DNA of 64,000 bases, taken from Deinococcus planocerae. Lineage in GTDB: Bacteria > Deinococcota > Deinococci > Deinococcales > Deinococcaceae. The stretch covers positions 1 through 64,000 of the forward strand of contig NZ_PNOR01000014.1 of NCBI RefSeq assembly GCF_002869765.1, written 5' to 3'. Numbering within the stretch: position 1 is the stretch's first letter; every line of letters begins with the position of its first letter. Shown one piece after another: positions 52,996 to 63,105 of the stretch. The notes under the pieces were generated by a model. That model searched no databases, was not told where the DNA came from, and saw nothing but the letters and a program-made list of their open reading frames with translations. Position numbers and translations under genes: made by a program.

Positions 52996-55900
52996 TCACG
53001 GCGGGGGCCGGGTCAATTCCGCGACCGCCAGCGTCAGGGCCGAGTCGGGATCGGCCAGCGCGGCCCCCTCGCCGTCCAGCTCCGCGCGCAGCCGCCGGGC
53101 GGGGCCGCGGTCCACCCCCTTGGTCTTGGGGTGCGCCGCGACGAGGGCGAGCAACTCGGCGGCCCGCCCCGGCTGCGCGGCGGCGAGGTGCCACTCCGCC
53201 CAGCGGGCCAGCGTGCGCAGAACCTGCGGAAGTTCGCCCAGGCTCCAAAGGAGGTGGAGGCCCTCCCGGAGGTGCCGCTCTCCCCGCTCCAGCTCCCCCG
53301 CGGCGGTGGCCGTGCGGCCCAGGTCCATCAGCAAGATGCCCTCCAGCCGACGGTCCCCGCTCTGCCGCGCCAGGTCCAGCGCCTCGCGGGCGGTGGCGGC
53401 GGCGCAGGCGAAGTCCCCCTGCTCGTGCTCCGTCTCGGCCAGGCTCGACAGGAGCTGGGCCGTCAGGCGCGGCAGGCCCACGTCGCGCGCCAGCCGCAGG
53501 CCCTCCTGTAGCCGGTCCACCGACTCCCCCAGGTGCCCCTGGTAGGCGGCCAGGCATCCCAGGTTGTTGTGCAGCCGCACGACCTCGGCCTGGTGCCCCA
53601 GCGTGCGGTGCAGGGCGAGGGCCGCCGCGTAGTGCCGCTCGGCCCCGGGAAGGTCCCCGCCGTCCAGCGTGACGTTTCCCAGCAGGTTGAGGCTGTCGGC
53701 CAGGTGGAACGCGTCCCCCCGCGCCCGGGCCAGGGCGACGGCCTCCTCCAGGAGGATTCGGGCCTGGCGGTAGTCGCCCCGCCGCCAGGTCAGGGTGCCC
53801 AACAGGGTCAGGGCGGGCAGCGCGGCCTCGTCCTGCCCCAGTTCCCGGGCCGCGCCGAGGCCACGCTCGGCCCACCGCTCGGCCTCGGCGTGGCGCCCCA
53901 GGCGGTGGAGCAACGGCGCGCCCGCGACCCAGAGCTGGCACAGGGCCGCGCGGTGGGCGGGTTCGCCGTCCCCCAGGGCGGCCTCGGCTCCCGCCAGCCA
54001 CTCCACCCCCTCCCGGTAGCGGGCGCGCGCGGTGCAGTAGTCGGCCAGGGGAGCGGCGCTTCTCCCCAGGTCCCCCGCCCGACGTTCCTCCACCGCCCAG
54101 CCCCAGGCGAGCCGGACGTTTTCCAGGTCGGCGTCCACCGCCGCGAGGGCGGCCTTCTGGTCGGGGCCCCGCAGCGCACCCCCCAGGTCCTGGAGGAAGC
54201 GCAGGAAGTACGCCCCGTGCCGGGCCCGCAACTCGGCCTCGCGCACGGGGTCCCCGGCCAGCTTCTCGCGGGCGTACTGGACGAGCAGCGCGTGGCGGCC
54301 ATACCGCCCGGTGGGGTGGGTCCGCAGCAGGGACTGGTCCACCAGCGAGGCCAGGACGGGCAGCGGCGCCCCCACCACCCCCCGGGCCGCCTCCAGCCGG
54401 AAGCCGCCCCGGAAGACGGCGAGCCCCGCCAGCACCTCCTGCTCGGCGGGGCTCAGCCGCCGCCAGGAGTGCTCGAACACCGCCCGCAGGCTGCGGTGCC
54501 GCTCGGGCCGACCCCGCTCCCCCGGACCCAGGAAGTCCAGGTTCTCCCCGAGTTCCCGGGCGATCTCCTCCAGGGACAGCGCGCGCACCCAGACCGCGGC
54601 GAGTTCCAGCGCCAGCGGCGCCCCCTCGACGAGGAGGCACAGGCGGAGCAGGTGGGGCAGGCTCTCCCCCGTGGGCGTGAAGTCCGGGTGCACCCGGCGG
54701 GCCCGCTCGACGAAAAGCTCCACCGCGTCGAACTGCCCCGCTCGGACCGGACCGCAGCTCCCCCCCTCGGGATACGCCAGCCCCTGCACGGGCAGCAGCC
54801 ACTCGGCCTCCACGCCCAGCCGCTCGCGCGAGGTCACGATCAGGCGCAACCCCGGGCAGCGCCCCAGCAGGTCCTGCACCCCGGGCGCGCCCTCCAGCAG
54901 ATGCTCGAAATTGTCGAGCACCACCAGCATCCGGCCTTCCCCTATGGCCCCCACCACCCCTTCCAGAGGGTCGCCCTGACCCGGAAGCTGGACGCCCAGG
55001 ACCCGGGCGATCTGGGTGGGAATCAGGGCCGCCGAGGTCAGGGCGTCGAGGGAGACGAAGAAGACGCCCGCCGGGAAGGTGGGGGAGAGGGCCCGGGCCG
55101 CCTCCAGGGCGAGGCGGGTCTTGCCGATGCCGCCGGGGCCGGTCAGGGTCAGCAGGCGGCAGTCCGGCCCGCTCAGGAGCCGCCCCACCTCGGCGAGTTC
55201 GAGGTCGCGCCCCACGAAGGAGGTCGTCGGGGTGGGCAGGGACGGGCGCGGCGTGGGGGCCGGCTCGCCCCTGGGCCGGCCCGGCGGGGGCGACCCGGTG
55301 GGCGGCTCCCCCGCGGGCGCCCTCAGGGTGCGGCCAAGCCCCTCAAGGGAGGCGGTCGGCTCCAACCCGTACTCACCGCGCAGCCGCGCCACGAACGTCT
55401 CGTAGGCCCGCCGCGCCCGCCCGCGTCCTCCGGCCCGCAGCAGGGCGCCGACGTGCGCGTGCAAGACCTCCTCGTCGAGGTCTCCCTCCAGCAGAGGCCC
55501 CAGCAGCTCGGCGGCCTGGAGGTGGGCCCCCGCCGTCCCCAGTTCCGCCGCACGGCACAGCAGCGCCGTTCGCCACAGCCCGCGCAGCCGTTCGCGCTCG
55601 CGTTCCAGCCAGGCCGCGAACTCCCCGGTTCCCGCCGTGTCCAGTCCCTCAAGCAGCGGCTCGCGGGAGCGCCCCAGCGCCTCCTCCCACCGCTCCTCCT
55701 CCACGGCGCGGGTGAAGTCGGCGAGGTCGGTCGGCACCGCCCAGCGCAGCCGTCCCCGCTCCACCTCCAGCCCGGGGGCGAGGCCCAGCGCCCTCGTGCG
55801 GCCCAGCAGGTGCCGGAGGTTGCCCCGCGCCGTGTCCGGGGCGCTCTCCGGCCAGAACAGGTGCGACAGGAAGTCGCGCTCCACCCACTCCCCCCGCCAG

Positions 55901-56016
55901 GCGAGGTAGGCCAGAAGCTGATACCGCTGGTCCACCCCGAAGGGCTGAAGGTCCGCGCCCAGGACGACGCGGGCCTGGCCCAGCAGGTGAACGAAGGAAG
56001 TCGTCGCATCAGGCAT
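52996..56016 (-). CDS. AfsR/SARP-like regulator (BTAD, NB-ARC ATPase, TPR), copy B
   Basis: 1006 residues from ATG 56016 (GGAGGAG upstream; the frame stays open further but homology starts here). Same order as copy A: winged helix and BTAD (FVHLLGQARVVLGA, RYQLLAYLAWRG, ARGNLRHLLGRTRA), ATPase with GPGGIGKTRLALEAARA (about 294), MLVVLDNFEHLL and TSRERLGVEAEW, then TPR repeats (for example LGNVTLDGGDLPGAERHYAAALAL). It is transcribed away from a second ABM/PxKF cassette, sharing its 350-bp upstream region. By eye the two copies are clear paralogues, strongest over the ATPase, with the same total length. Confidence 0.88.
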   Translation of the reverse strand: MPDATTSFVHLLGQARVVLGADLQPFGVDQRYQLLAYLAWRGEWVERDFLSHLFWPESAPDTARGNLRHLLGRTRALGLAPGLEVERGRLRWAVPTDLADFTRAVEEERWEEALGRSREPLLEGLDTAGTGEFAAWLERERERLRGLWRTALLCRAAELGTAGAHLQAAELLGPLLEGDLDEEVLHAHVGALLRAGGRGRARRAYETFVARLRGEYGLEPTASLEGLGRTLRAPAGEPPTGSPPPGRPRGEPAPTPRPSLPTPTTSFVGRDLELAEVGRLLSGPDCRLLTLTGPGGIGKTRLALEAARALSPTFPAGVFFVSLDALTSAALIPTQIARVLGVQLPGQGDPLEGVVGAIGEGRMLVVLDNFEHLLEGAPGVQDLLGRCPGLRLIVTSRERLGVEAEWLLPVQGLAYPEGGSCGPVRAGQFDAVELFVERARRVHPDFTPTGESLPHLLRLCLLVEGAPLALELAAVWVRALSLEEIARELGENLDFLGPGERGRPERHRSLRAVFEHSWRRLSPAEQEVLAGLAVFRGGFRLEAARGVVGAPLPVLASLVDQSLLRTHPTGRYGRHALLVQYAREKLAGDPVREAELRARHGAYFLRFLQDLGGALRGPDQKAALAAVDADLENVRLAWGWAVEERRAGDLGRSAAPLADYCTARARYREGVEWLAGAEAALGDGEPAHRAALCQLWVAGAPLLHRLGRHAEAERWAERGLGAARELGQDEAALPALTLLGTLTWRRGDYRQARILLEEAVALARARGDAFHLADSLNLLGNVTLDGGDLPGAERHYAAALALHRTLGHQAEVVRLHNNLGCLAAYQGHLGESVDRLQEGLRLARDVGLPRLTAQLLSSLAETEHEQGDFACAAATAREALDLARQSGDRRLEGILLMDLGRTATAAGELERGERHLREGLHLLWSLGELPQVLRTLARWAEWHLAAAQPGRAAELLALVAAHPKTKGVDRGPARRLRAELDGEGAALADPDSALTLAVAELTRPPP

Positions 56017-56178
56017 GGGTGGGCTCCTCCGGTGGTGGGTGAAGGCCCCCCCCGTGTTACGCCCCATCCCACCCCGTCCAATGTGTCCCAAACAAGCAAC
56101 TCGGACGATTGCCCTCCCGGCAAACCGCTCAAGTCTAGACAACGAGTGAGATTGGTCGCGGCATGAGTTGACGTCCAG

Positions 56179-56212
56179 CACGCTATTTCCCCCTGAATCT
56201 AAAAAAAGCGTG
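56179..56212. promoter_or_regulatory. inverted repeat in the divergent region of cassette B
   Basis: CACGCT (56179-56184) and AGCGTG (56207-56212) form an inverted repeat. The right arm extends to CGTGATGTGG (56209-56218), which matches 9 of 10 positions of CGTGATGTGA found upstream of cassette A. Candidate operator shared by the AfsR-like regulators. The rest of 56017-56365 has no gene. Confidence 0.45.
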
Positions 56213-56365
56213 ATGTGGGAACTCATTTTGAGGGCCACCGGTACACGGGCGTTACACGGTCCTTTTCGCACCCTCTCATCCAAGGCGAGACGTTCGCCGG
56301 GGGAGGGAGCAACACATGTACACGGCAGCAAGTGACCCGGTTGGGCCAGGAGGCTGGGGGTGGAG

Positions 56366-56743
56366 ATGCACGCGCGGGTCGTGACGGTGCAGATTCGCCC
56401 CGCCAAGATGCGCGGCGCGGTTTTGATTTCCCGTGCACTGGTCCTGCCGCTGCTGTGAGGGCAGCCGGGGTCGTGCGGGGCACGCCTGCTCACCGACGAG
56501 GGCACGGGGCGAGGCCTGCTGACGCTCTGGGCGAGCGAGGCGGCGATGCACGCGGTGGAGGCGCGGGGGGTGTTTCACGAGGAGATCGCGCGCTTCCAGC
56601 CGGTGCTGGGATCGCCGCCCAGCCGCGAGTGCTTCGAGGTCAGCGTGTCGGGCAAGGGGGGCCGGGCGTCCCCGACCGGGCGAGGAAAAGAAGCCCGGAA
56701 CAGAAGGGAGAGTCCGCCGATGGAACCACCCCCTACCCCCTGA
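56366..56743 (+). pseudogene. ABM-like protein, copy B, with premature stop
   Basis: The frame begins exactly as copy A (MHARVVTVQIRPAKMRGAVLI) but meets TGA at 56456-56458, where copy A has CAA (Gln). It then continues in the same frame with GQPGSCGARLLTDEGTGRGLL, TLWASEAAMHAVEARGVFHEE and a C-terminal tail replaced by GKGGRASPTGRGKE. One codon (Val) is also missing relative to copy A. Unless the stop is read through or restarted, the product is dead. The sequence is otherwise well kept, so the loss is recent. Confidence 0.8.
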
Positions 56744-56802
56744 CGGACCAAAGCGACCAGCCCACGTTCACCCACCGACTTTCCACGAGAAAGAGGGACG
56801 CC

Positions 56803-58533
56803 ATGAAGAAGCAACAAACCCTGCTGTTTACCGGACTCCTTGCCCTGCTCGCTGCCTGCGGTCAACAGACTGCCTCCACGCCCCAGGGCAGTACCCCCGC
56901 CCAGGGGCCGTCGAAGGCCCAGGCGGTGAGCAACAGCAACTGCACCGCAAGCGTCAGCACCGTGACCTGCACCTACACCTACACGGGTGCGGCCCAAACC
57001 TGGACGGTGCCGGATGGCGTGATGGCAGCCACCTTCGATGTGTCTGGTGCTCAGGGCGGTGGGCGCGAGGGTGGCATTGGCGGTGGCACCGGCGGTCAGG
57101 GGATGGCTACGCTCGCTGTGACCAAAGGCACTACCTATCAGGTCAACGTCGGCGGGAGCGGTGGTGTAGGTGGCAGCGGTGGTACCGGCGGCTTTAACGG
57201 GGGCGGTACCGGCGCTGGTTCTGGCGGTGGCGGCGGGGGAGCGTCCGACATTCGTACTGGCAGCTTTGCCCTCGAATCACGACTGATTGTTGCTGGCGGC
57301 GGCGGCGGTGCTGGCGGTAACAACATTAGAGGCGGCGGCGGCGATGGCGGCACTGGCGGTGGCACGAGTGGGAGCAATGGCGGTAACGGTGCCAGTTCGG
57401 GGACAGGCGGCGGTGGCGGGAGCCAAGATGGAGGAGGTTCGGCCGGTCGGGGGTATCGGAGTGGCGAGCCTGGTAGCTTTGGTAGTGGTGGCACTGGCGG
57501 CGGCAATGTCGGCGGTCCCGGCGGCACTGGTGCTGGGGGTGGTGGCGGCTGGTACGGCGGCGGCGGTGGTTCTGACGGCGGACGGGACGAGGAGTTCAGC
57601 GGGCCTCTGAGTAACGGGGGTGGTGGAGGCGGCGGTGGCAGTGGCTACATCACACCGACGGCCACGAATGCCACGCTTACGTCCGGCGTGCGGAGCGGCG
57701 ACGGGCTGATCACGATCAGCTACGCAGCAGACACCACCGCGCCCGTCATCACGCCCACGGTGGGCGGCACCCTGGGCCAGAACGGCTGGTACACCAGCGA
57801 TGTGACGGTGACGTGGGGCGTGAGCGATCCCGAATCGACCGTCACGATGACGAGCTGGGGCTGCTACGATCAAAGCGTGACCAGCGACACGGCGGGCGTG
57901 ACGTTCACCTGCGAGGCGACCAGCGCGGGCGGCACGGGCACCCAGAGCGTGACGGTCAAGCGTGACGCCACCGCGCCGACACTCAAGCCGAGTGTCAGCC
58001 CTAATCCGGTGCTGTTGAACGGCACGGCGACCGCGGCCCCCAACGCTTCGGATGCGCTCTCCGGCCTCGCCTCCTCGTCCTGCGCCCCAGTGACGACCAG
58101 CACCGTGGGCCCCCAGAGCGTGAGTTGCACGGCGACGGACAACGCGGGCAACACGGCAAGTCAGGCGGCGAGCTACACCGTGGCCTACCCCTTCTCGGGC
58201 TTCTTGCAGCCGGTAGACAACCTACCCACCCTCAATACGGTGAAGGCGGGAAGCAGTATCCCGATCAAGTTCAGCCTGCGCGGCAACCGTGGCCTGAACA
58301 TCCTCGCGGCGGGCTCCCCGGGTGTGAAGGTCGTGCCCTGTGACGGCAGTGCGCCGGCGGATGAGATCGAGCAGACGCTGACGACGAGCAACAGCACCCT
58401 GAGCTATGACGCGGCCTCGGACACCTACAGCTACACGTGGAAGACGGACAAGAGCTGGGCGGGGACGTGCCGGCAACTGAATGTCCTGCTCTCGGACGGC
58501 ACCTCGCACCTCGCCAGCTTCAAGTTCCGCTGA
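56803..58533 (+). CDS. glycine-rich lipoprotein with PxKF domain, copy B
   Basis: 576 residues. Lipoprotein signal nearly identical to copy A (QTLLFTGLLALLAAC, then GQQTAST). The middle (about 60-310) is a glycine-rich domain with many GGGG, GTGG and SGG runs bounded by WTVPDGV and SGYITPTATNATL, as in surface glycine-rich proteins. Ig-like modules (APVITPTVGGTLGQNGWYTSDVTV, and another after DATAPTLKPSV) lead to the PxKF end (PIKF near 487). The last 111 residues differ from copy A at only about 16 positions by eye. The upstream domains are unrelated, so the ends were shuffled onto different cores. Confidence 0.82.
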   Translation: MKKQQTLLFTGLLALLAACGQQTASTPQGSTPAQGPSKAQAVSNSNCTASVSTVTCTYTYTGAAQTWTVPDGVMAATFDVSGAQGGGREGGIGGGTGGQGMATLAVTKGTTYQVNVGGSGGVGGSGGTGGFNGGGTGAGSGGGGGGASDIRTGSFALESRLIVAGGGGGAGGNNIRGGGGDGGTGGGTSGSNGGNGASSGTGGGGGSQDGGGSAGRGYRSGEPGSFGSGGTGGGNVGGPGGTGAGGGGGWYGGGGGSDGGRDEEFSGPLSNGGGGGGGGSGYITPTATNATLTSGVRSGDGLITISYAADTTAPVITPTVGGTLGQNGWYTSDVTVTWGVSDPESTVTMTSWGCYDQSVTSDTAGVTFTCEATSAGGTGTQSVTVKRDATAPTLKPSVSPNPVLLNGTATAAPNASDALSGLASSSCAPVTTSTVGPQSVSCTATDNAGNTASQAASYTVAYPFSGFLQPVDNLPTLNTVKAGSSIPIKFSLRGNRGLNILAAGSPGVKVVPCDGSAPADEIEQTLTTSNSTLSYDAASDTYSYTWKTDKSWAGTCRQLNVLLSDGTSHLASFKFR

Positions 58534-58589
58534 GCCCCTGGCCGGTCCGGGAGATCACCCCCGGACAGCCGCTGGCGGGTCCAGGTGCC

Positions 58590-58850
58590 TCGGTCGTCCA
58601 CATCCGCCCCTTCCTGCTCAGCACCGGCATCACGCTGGACGAGCAGTTGGCCCTGGACCTCTCGGAGGAGGCGGGACGCAGCTATGAGGACGACGCGGCG
58701 CGCCGCAAGACGAGTGGCGGCGGGTGGCCCCGGCGGCTCGCGGCCTTCGTCGTGGGCGCCCATGCCCACCTGACCTGTGCCCAGCTTGCCACGCTCGACC
58801 CTCAGCACTCTCGGCAGGCCTGTCCTGCACCGAGTGTGCTTGTTCCCCGA
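58590..58850 (+). pseudogene. VapC-like PIN toxin, C-terminal fragment
   Basis: An open frame reads FLLSTGITLDEQLALDLSEEAGRSYEDDAARRKTSGGG then PRRLAAFVVGAHAHLTCAQLATLD. This matches the C-terminal two thirds of VapC PIN-domain RNases (EAGR.Y..YA.RR..SGG..RRLLADF.IGAHA). The N-terminal strand with the first catalytic Asp and any start codon are missing, and the expected ADF Asp reads AAF. No VapB antitoxin is nearby. A fossil left between two lipoprotein genes. Confidence 0.55.
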
Positions 58851-58980
58851 GGCGGGGTGGGCGCGGTCGAGGGATTGCGTTCGAGCCGCCCCCCGTCCTT
58901 CGCCAAGGCCGACCTGCTGGCGCGTGAGCGCCGACCTGCGGCGAGGTGGAGGGGGCCAGCGGGTCGAGGCCCGGGGCTGC

Positions 58981-60174
58981 TCAGCGCCAATTCATGGTGC
59001 CGGTGAGGTAGACGGCCTTGCCGTCCGCGTCGCCCAGGGGGACGAAGCCTTCGTCCGTGCCGAAGGTCTTGACCTGGATGTACCCGCCGAGCGAGGACTC
59101 CCGCACCACGAGGGCGAGGAGGCGCCCGTCGGGCGACCACGCGGGGTTGTCCTCGCGGCCCCCCGACACCGAGGCCTGCGTCAGGGCGCCGCCGTCGATG
59201 TTCATGGTCCAGACGTGCGAGTTCAGCGCGAAGGCGACCCGGCTTCCGTCCGGGCTGACCGCGAGGTCGCTGGGGTTCACCACGCCGCCCCGGTCGATCT
59301 TGCTCAGGGTCTTCAGCGCCCCGTCACTCACGAAGACGCCGTTGCCGCTCAGCAATCCCAGACGACCGTCGGGCAGCCAGCTCGGCGAGAACGTGTTTGG
59401 GAAGCTGGCGAGTTCGCGGCCCGCGCGGTCGATCACCTTGACCGGATACCCGGGGGACTCGCCCGACTCGTAGGCGATCCGCTCGGCGCCGGGCGAAAAG
59501 GCCAGATGGCCGCGGATGCCGCCCGGCGGGCGCAGGGTGAGGCCGGTGGTGCCGTCCGGGTTGTACACCACGATGTCCGAGGCCCCGAAGCCGCACCGCA
59601 CGCCGATCTCGCCGGTGGAGGCGAGGTCCGGGTAGGAATCCACGGTGGCGGGACACGTGCCCGCGACGCTGACCCGGCGCCCGTCGGCGGGGTCGATCCG
59701 GTAGATCTTGTTGCCCGAGTCGTAGACGATGGTGCCCAGCGAGCCGGGCTGGCCCGTGGTCACGACCGTCAAGGCGATGTTCACGTCCTGCGCGGGCGGC
59801 ACGACGGGGCCGGCGAATTCCCCGGACAGGTCGCCGTAGCCGGTCTTGCCGTCGCCGTTCTGGTCCTTGAAGGCGACTACCCGGTAGCGCACCTTTTGCA
59901 GCCCGCCGATCGTGTAGTTGCCCGCACCGTCGGCGCTCACCTGCCGGCTGCGCGAGTCCGAGCAGTCCTGCGCGTAGCAGGCCTTGACCTGCACGCCTCC
60001 CGCGCTCTGGCCCGCCGACACGGTGACCCGTCCGCTGATCGCGGTGGGCGTCTCCCCGCCACCGCCGCCCCCTCCACCGCCCGGGTCCCCGCCCTCCACC
60101 GGGCCGGGCGAACCGCCGCAGGCCGCGAGCGCGAGGGCCAGCCCGAGCGCGGCACCAACCATCCTGGTCTGCAT
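58981..60174 (-). CDS. lipoprotein with PD40/TolB-like propeller
   Basis: 397 residues from ATG 60174 (AGGAG at correct spacing; ATG 60180 touches the site and is less likely). Lipobox ALALAAC, then a poly-Gly linker, a SdrD B/carboxypeptidase-regulatory-like fold (ISGRVTVSAGQSAGGVQVKACY, RYRVVAFKDQNGDGKTGYGDL), and WD40/PD40-like blades (LAFSPGAERIAYESGESPG, LAVSPDGSRVAFALNSHVWTMN, PAWSPDGRLLALVVRE). Such proteins are surface or periplasmic scaffolds. Convergent with the VapC fossil. Confidence 0.75.
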   Translation of the reverse strand: MQTRMVGAALGLALALAACGGSPGPVEGGDPGGGGGGGGGETPTAISGRVTVSAGQSAGGVQVKACYAQDCSDSRSRQVSADGAGNYTIGGLQKVRYRVVAFKDQNGDGKTGYGDLSGEFAGPVVPPAQDVNIALTVVTTGQPGSLGTIVYDSGNKIYRIDPADGRRVSVAGTCPATVDSYPDLASTGEIGVRCGFGASDIVVYNPDGTTGLTLRPPGGIRGHLAFSPGAERIAYESGESPGYPVKVIDRAGRELASFPNTFSPSWLPDGRLGLLSGNGVFVSDGALKTLSKIDRGGVVNPSDLAVSPDGSRVAFALNSHVWTMNIDGGALTQASVSGGREDNPAWSPDGRLLALVVRESSLGGYIQVKTFGTDEGFVPLGDADGKAVYLTGTMNWR

Positions 60175-60199
60175 GTTCATCTCCTGACTGGCCTCCCGC

Positions 60200-60739
60200 T
60201 CATGTGGAGGGGCCGAAGCAGTTCAGATTCGCGCCGTTCGGGTTGCCGTCCGCGCCCAGCTCGCTCAGCAGCAGTTGGTTCGGGCGCTCCTCGCCGAGCA
60301 GGTCCTTGAGGGGCCCCGGCTCGAAGCCGCCCAGCACGCGGCCCCGGAGCGGTCCGCCCGTGAACGTCAGGGCCAGGGTGAAGTTGCCGCTCGCCGCCGT
60401 CGCCGTGTAGGTGCCGTCCCCCTCGCCGTAGAACTCGCTGCTCTTCCAGCGGTAGGTTCCGTCGCCCAGGGTCAGGGTGCCCACGTTCAACCAGTACGGG
60501 AGGTTGACCCACTACCCGAAAAAATAGTCGTAATAGCTGTAGTACGACAGGAGCTGGCAGGCATACGCGCCGCCCGGCGGGCGCGGGCCCCCCGTCGCGG
60601 GTGGGGTGGGTCCGGCGGCGGGCGGGGTGGACGCTCCCGGGGCCGGCCCCCCTCCGCAGCCGACCAGGGCGAGGGTGCCCAGGCAGGCCCCCAGCACGCC
60701 CGCGCGGCCCACCCTCCAGACGCTGACCTTGTGGTTCAT
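60200..60739 (-). pseudogene. lipoprotein interrupted by an in-frame TAG
   Basis: From ATG 60739 (GGAAAGGAG upstream) the frame gives a lipoprotein signal (LGTLALVGC), a Pro/Ala-rich linker and YACQLLSYYSYYDYFFG. It meets TAG at 60512-60514 and then continues in the same frame with WVNLPYWLNVGTLTLGDGTYRWKSSEFYG to the true end at 60200. The downstream part reads like the beta-sheet body of a small secreted protein. The clean in-frame continuation points to a recent nonsense change (TAG for, e.g., CAG or TGG) or a base-call error. Readthrough cannot be excluded. Confidence 0.7.
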
Positions 60740-60918
60740 TCGCCGCTCCTTTCCGCCTTGTTGTGGGCTACGGGCAGCATCACAAAGCCGTCTGCGCCCG
60801 GTGTCTCCCGGGATTGAGCCCATGCGCCCGACCGGGAACCCGAAGTGGCGCCCGCCTCCCGGGCTTAAGCTGGTGAGGTCGCGGGCGGCGGTGCCGGCGG
60901 CGCGAGAGGACCGGTCCC

Positions 60919-61134
60919 GTGACGAGTCGCCCCCCTGGCCCCCACCCCACCACGCTTCCCGCGCTGCGCGTCGAGCTGCTCGGCGGGCTGCGGGTGACGG
61001 TGGGCGGGCGACCGTCGGCGCCTCCCGCCTCGCCGGGGGCGCGGCTCCTGCTCGCCCATCTGACGATGCACCCGGAGCAGACCCACGCCCGCGAGGTCCT
61101 GGGTGCGAAGACGAGGGGGCGCGGGCCTGCCTGA
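60919..61134 (+). pseudogene. SARP/BTAD regulator N-terminal fragment
   Basis: 71 residues: a variable start, then LRVELLGGLRVTVGGRPSAPPASPGARLLLAHLTMHPEQTHAREVLGA. This is the first winged-helix strands and helix of a BTAD-type regulator (compare FVQVLGRPRVTLGG and LLAYLA in the two full copies). It ends at TGA soon after; no ATPase or TPR part is found. A third, truncated relative of the regulators at 36128 and 52996. Confidence 0.6.
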
Positions 61135-61589
61135 GGGGTGCGTCCTTCCGGGTCCGCCGTCTGGCGCTTCCTCAGCGGCGCGGTCCCGCCGACCGGGGGC
61201 CGGGAGCACGCCCGGCGATGGGTGGGGTCGTGCTCGCCCTGCGCCCGCGTGCCCTGCACCGTTGCCCTGATACCCCGGGTGGGTTGGTTTCGCCCAGGGC
61301 GCCGGAATGGCGAACCGCTGGAGCTGCAATGCGTGGATGAATTCAGGAACTTCCTCTGGCGGATGACCTGCACGGTGACGCCCACATCGAGGTCGGCCCA
61401 CTGCCTCCAGGAGAGGACTGCCTCGGCGTCGCCGTCTTGCGTCTGACGACCCGACCTGGGTCACCGCGCGCCGGGGCGGGTCTACCGCGACGTGATCGCG
61501 GAGGTGAGCGCAGGGCTGAACCTGGGGCGAGCAGAGATGTTCGGGGCGTGCTCTGCCCGTGTCTTCCCGACCCCCTCCCTCCCACCTCC

Positions 61590-61605
61590 GCAAGCGCTTT
61601 CACAT
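61590..61605 (+). promoter_or_regulatory. LacI-type operator upstream of its own gene
   Basis: GCAAGCGCTTTCACAT contains the palindrome AAGCGCTT typical of LacI/CcpA-like operators. It abuts the -10 TACACT (61605-61610). The 12-bp core CAAGCGCTTTCA recurs exactly at 62955-62966. Confidence 0.7.
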
Positions 61606-61610
61606 ACACT
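61605..61610 (+). promoter_or_regulatory. leaderless -10 element of the LacI-type gene
   Basis: TACACT ends 6 nt before ATG 61617; no Shine-Dalgarno is present. Repressor binding to the adjoining operator would block RNA polymerase. Confidence 0.55.
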
Positions 61611-61616
61611 GGCGCC

Positions 61617-62648
<1,032 letters not shown>

Positions 62649-62950
62649 GGTGACGGGAAATCCTGGAGCGGTCGAGTCCGTGAAAGCGAATGCCCGGGCC
62701 GCCCCCTCTGCGAGCGGCTCTACGAGTCAACCGGCCCCGCCGACGGCTCCGCTGAGCAGGGAGCCGAACAGCTCGCGCCCCACGCTGGACAGGAGGAGTC
62801 CTTCCTGAAGCTGCGCATCGACGGAATTGAGCGAGGTTGGCTAACCTTTGCGCCTTTGTGGTCGCCCTGAGCGGAGCCCGTTTTCCCTGGCGAGGGGCCT
62901 CCAATTCCCGGCGTATTCCGGCGCGGCGGGGCGCCTCCCGCCAAGACTTC
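62649..62950. other. intergenic, no recognisable gene
   Basis: Short frames only. The region separates the regulator from the transporter promoter; no terminator with a clear T tail was found. Confidence 0.45.
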
Positions 62951-62980
62951 TTGACAAGCGCTTTCAAAGCCGCCTACAGT
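62951..62980 (+). promoter_or_regulatory. promoter with overlapping LacI operator for the sugar transporter
   Basis: TTGACA (62951-62956) and TACAGT (62975-62980) are 18 nt apart. The operator core CAAGCGCTTTCA (62955-62966) overlaps the -35 box and is identical to the one at 61591-61602. Confidence 0.8.
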
Positions 62981-63105
62981 ACCGTCAAGCGGAATCAAGT
63001 CAGCCCGAAGTGCCCTCCAGTGGGGAGGTCACCTTGCCCCTCCCGTGGACGCGGGAGAGCGATCTCGCCGTTTCTCGATGCTGTCCGCTTTCAGGAGGAC
63101 CTGCC

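Larger units (their letters stand above)
61141..61616. other. mostly debris; LacI control region at the end
   Basis: No complete gene. A short + strand stretch near 61477-61545 (VYRDVIAEVSAGLNLGRAEMFG) is coding-like but unplaced. The last 30 bp contain the operator and -10 of the LacI-type gene. Confidence 0.35.

Noticed and set aside
53533..56166. An 877-codon + strand frame over the second AfsR-like regulator
   Set aside because: Same shadow effect; the minus strand encodes clear BTAD, Walker A/B and TPR motifs.
57040..57650. Highly repetitive GGC/GGT-rich DNA considered as a non-coding repeat tract
   Set aside because: It is the in-frame coding sequence of the glycine-rich domain of a lipoprotein.
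60512..60514. TAG considered as a pyrrolysine or other recoded codon
   Set aside because: No machinery or context for recoding is visible; a simple nonsense change or sequencing error is more likely.
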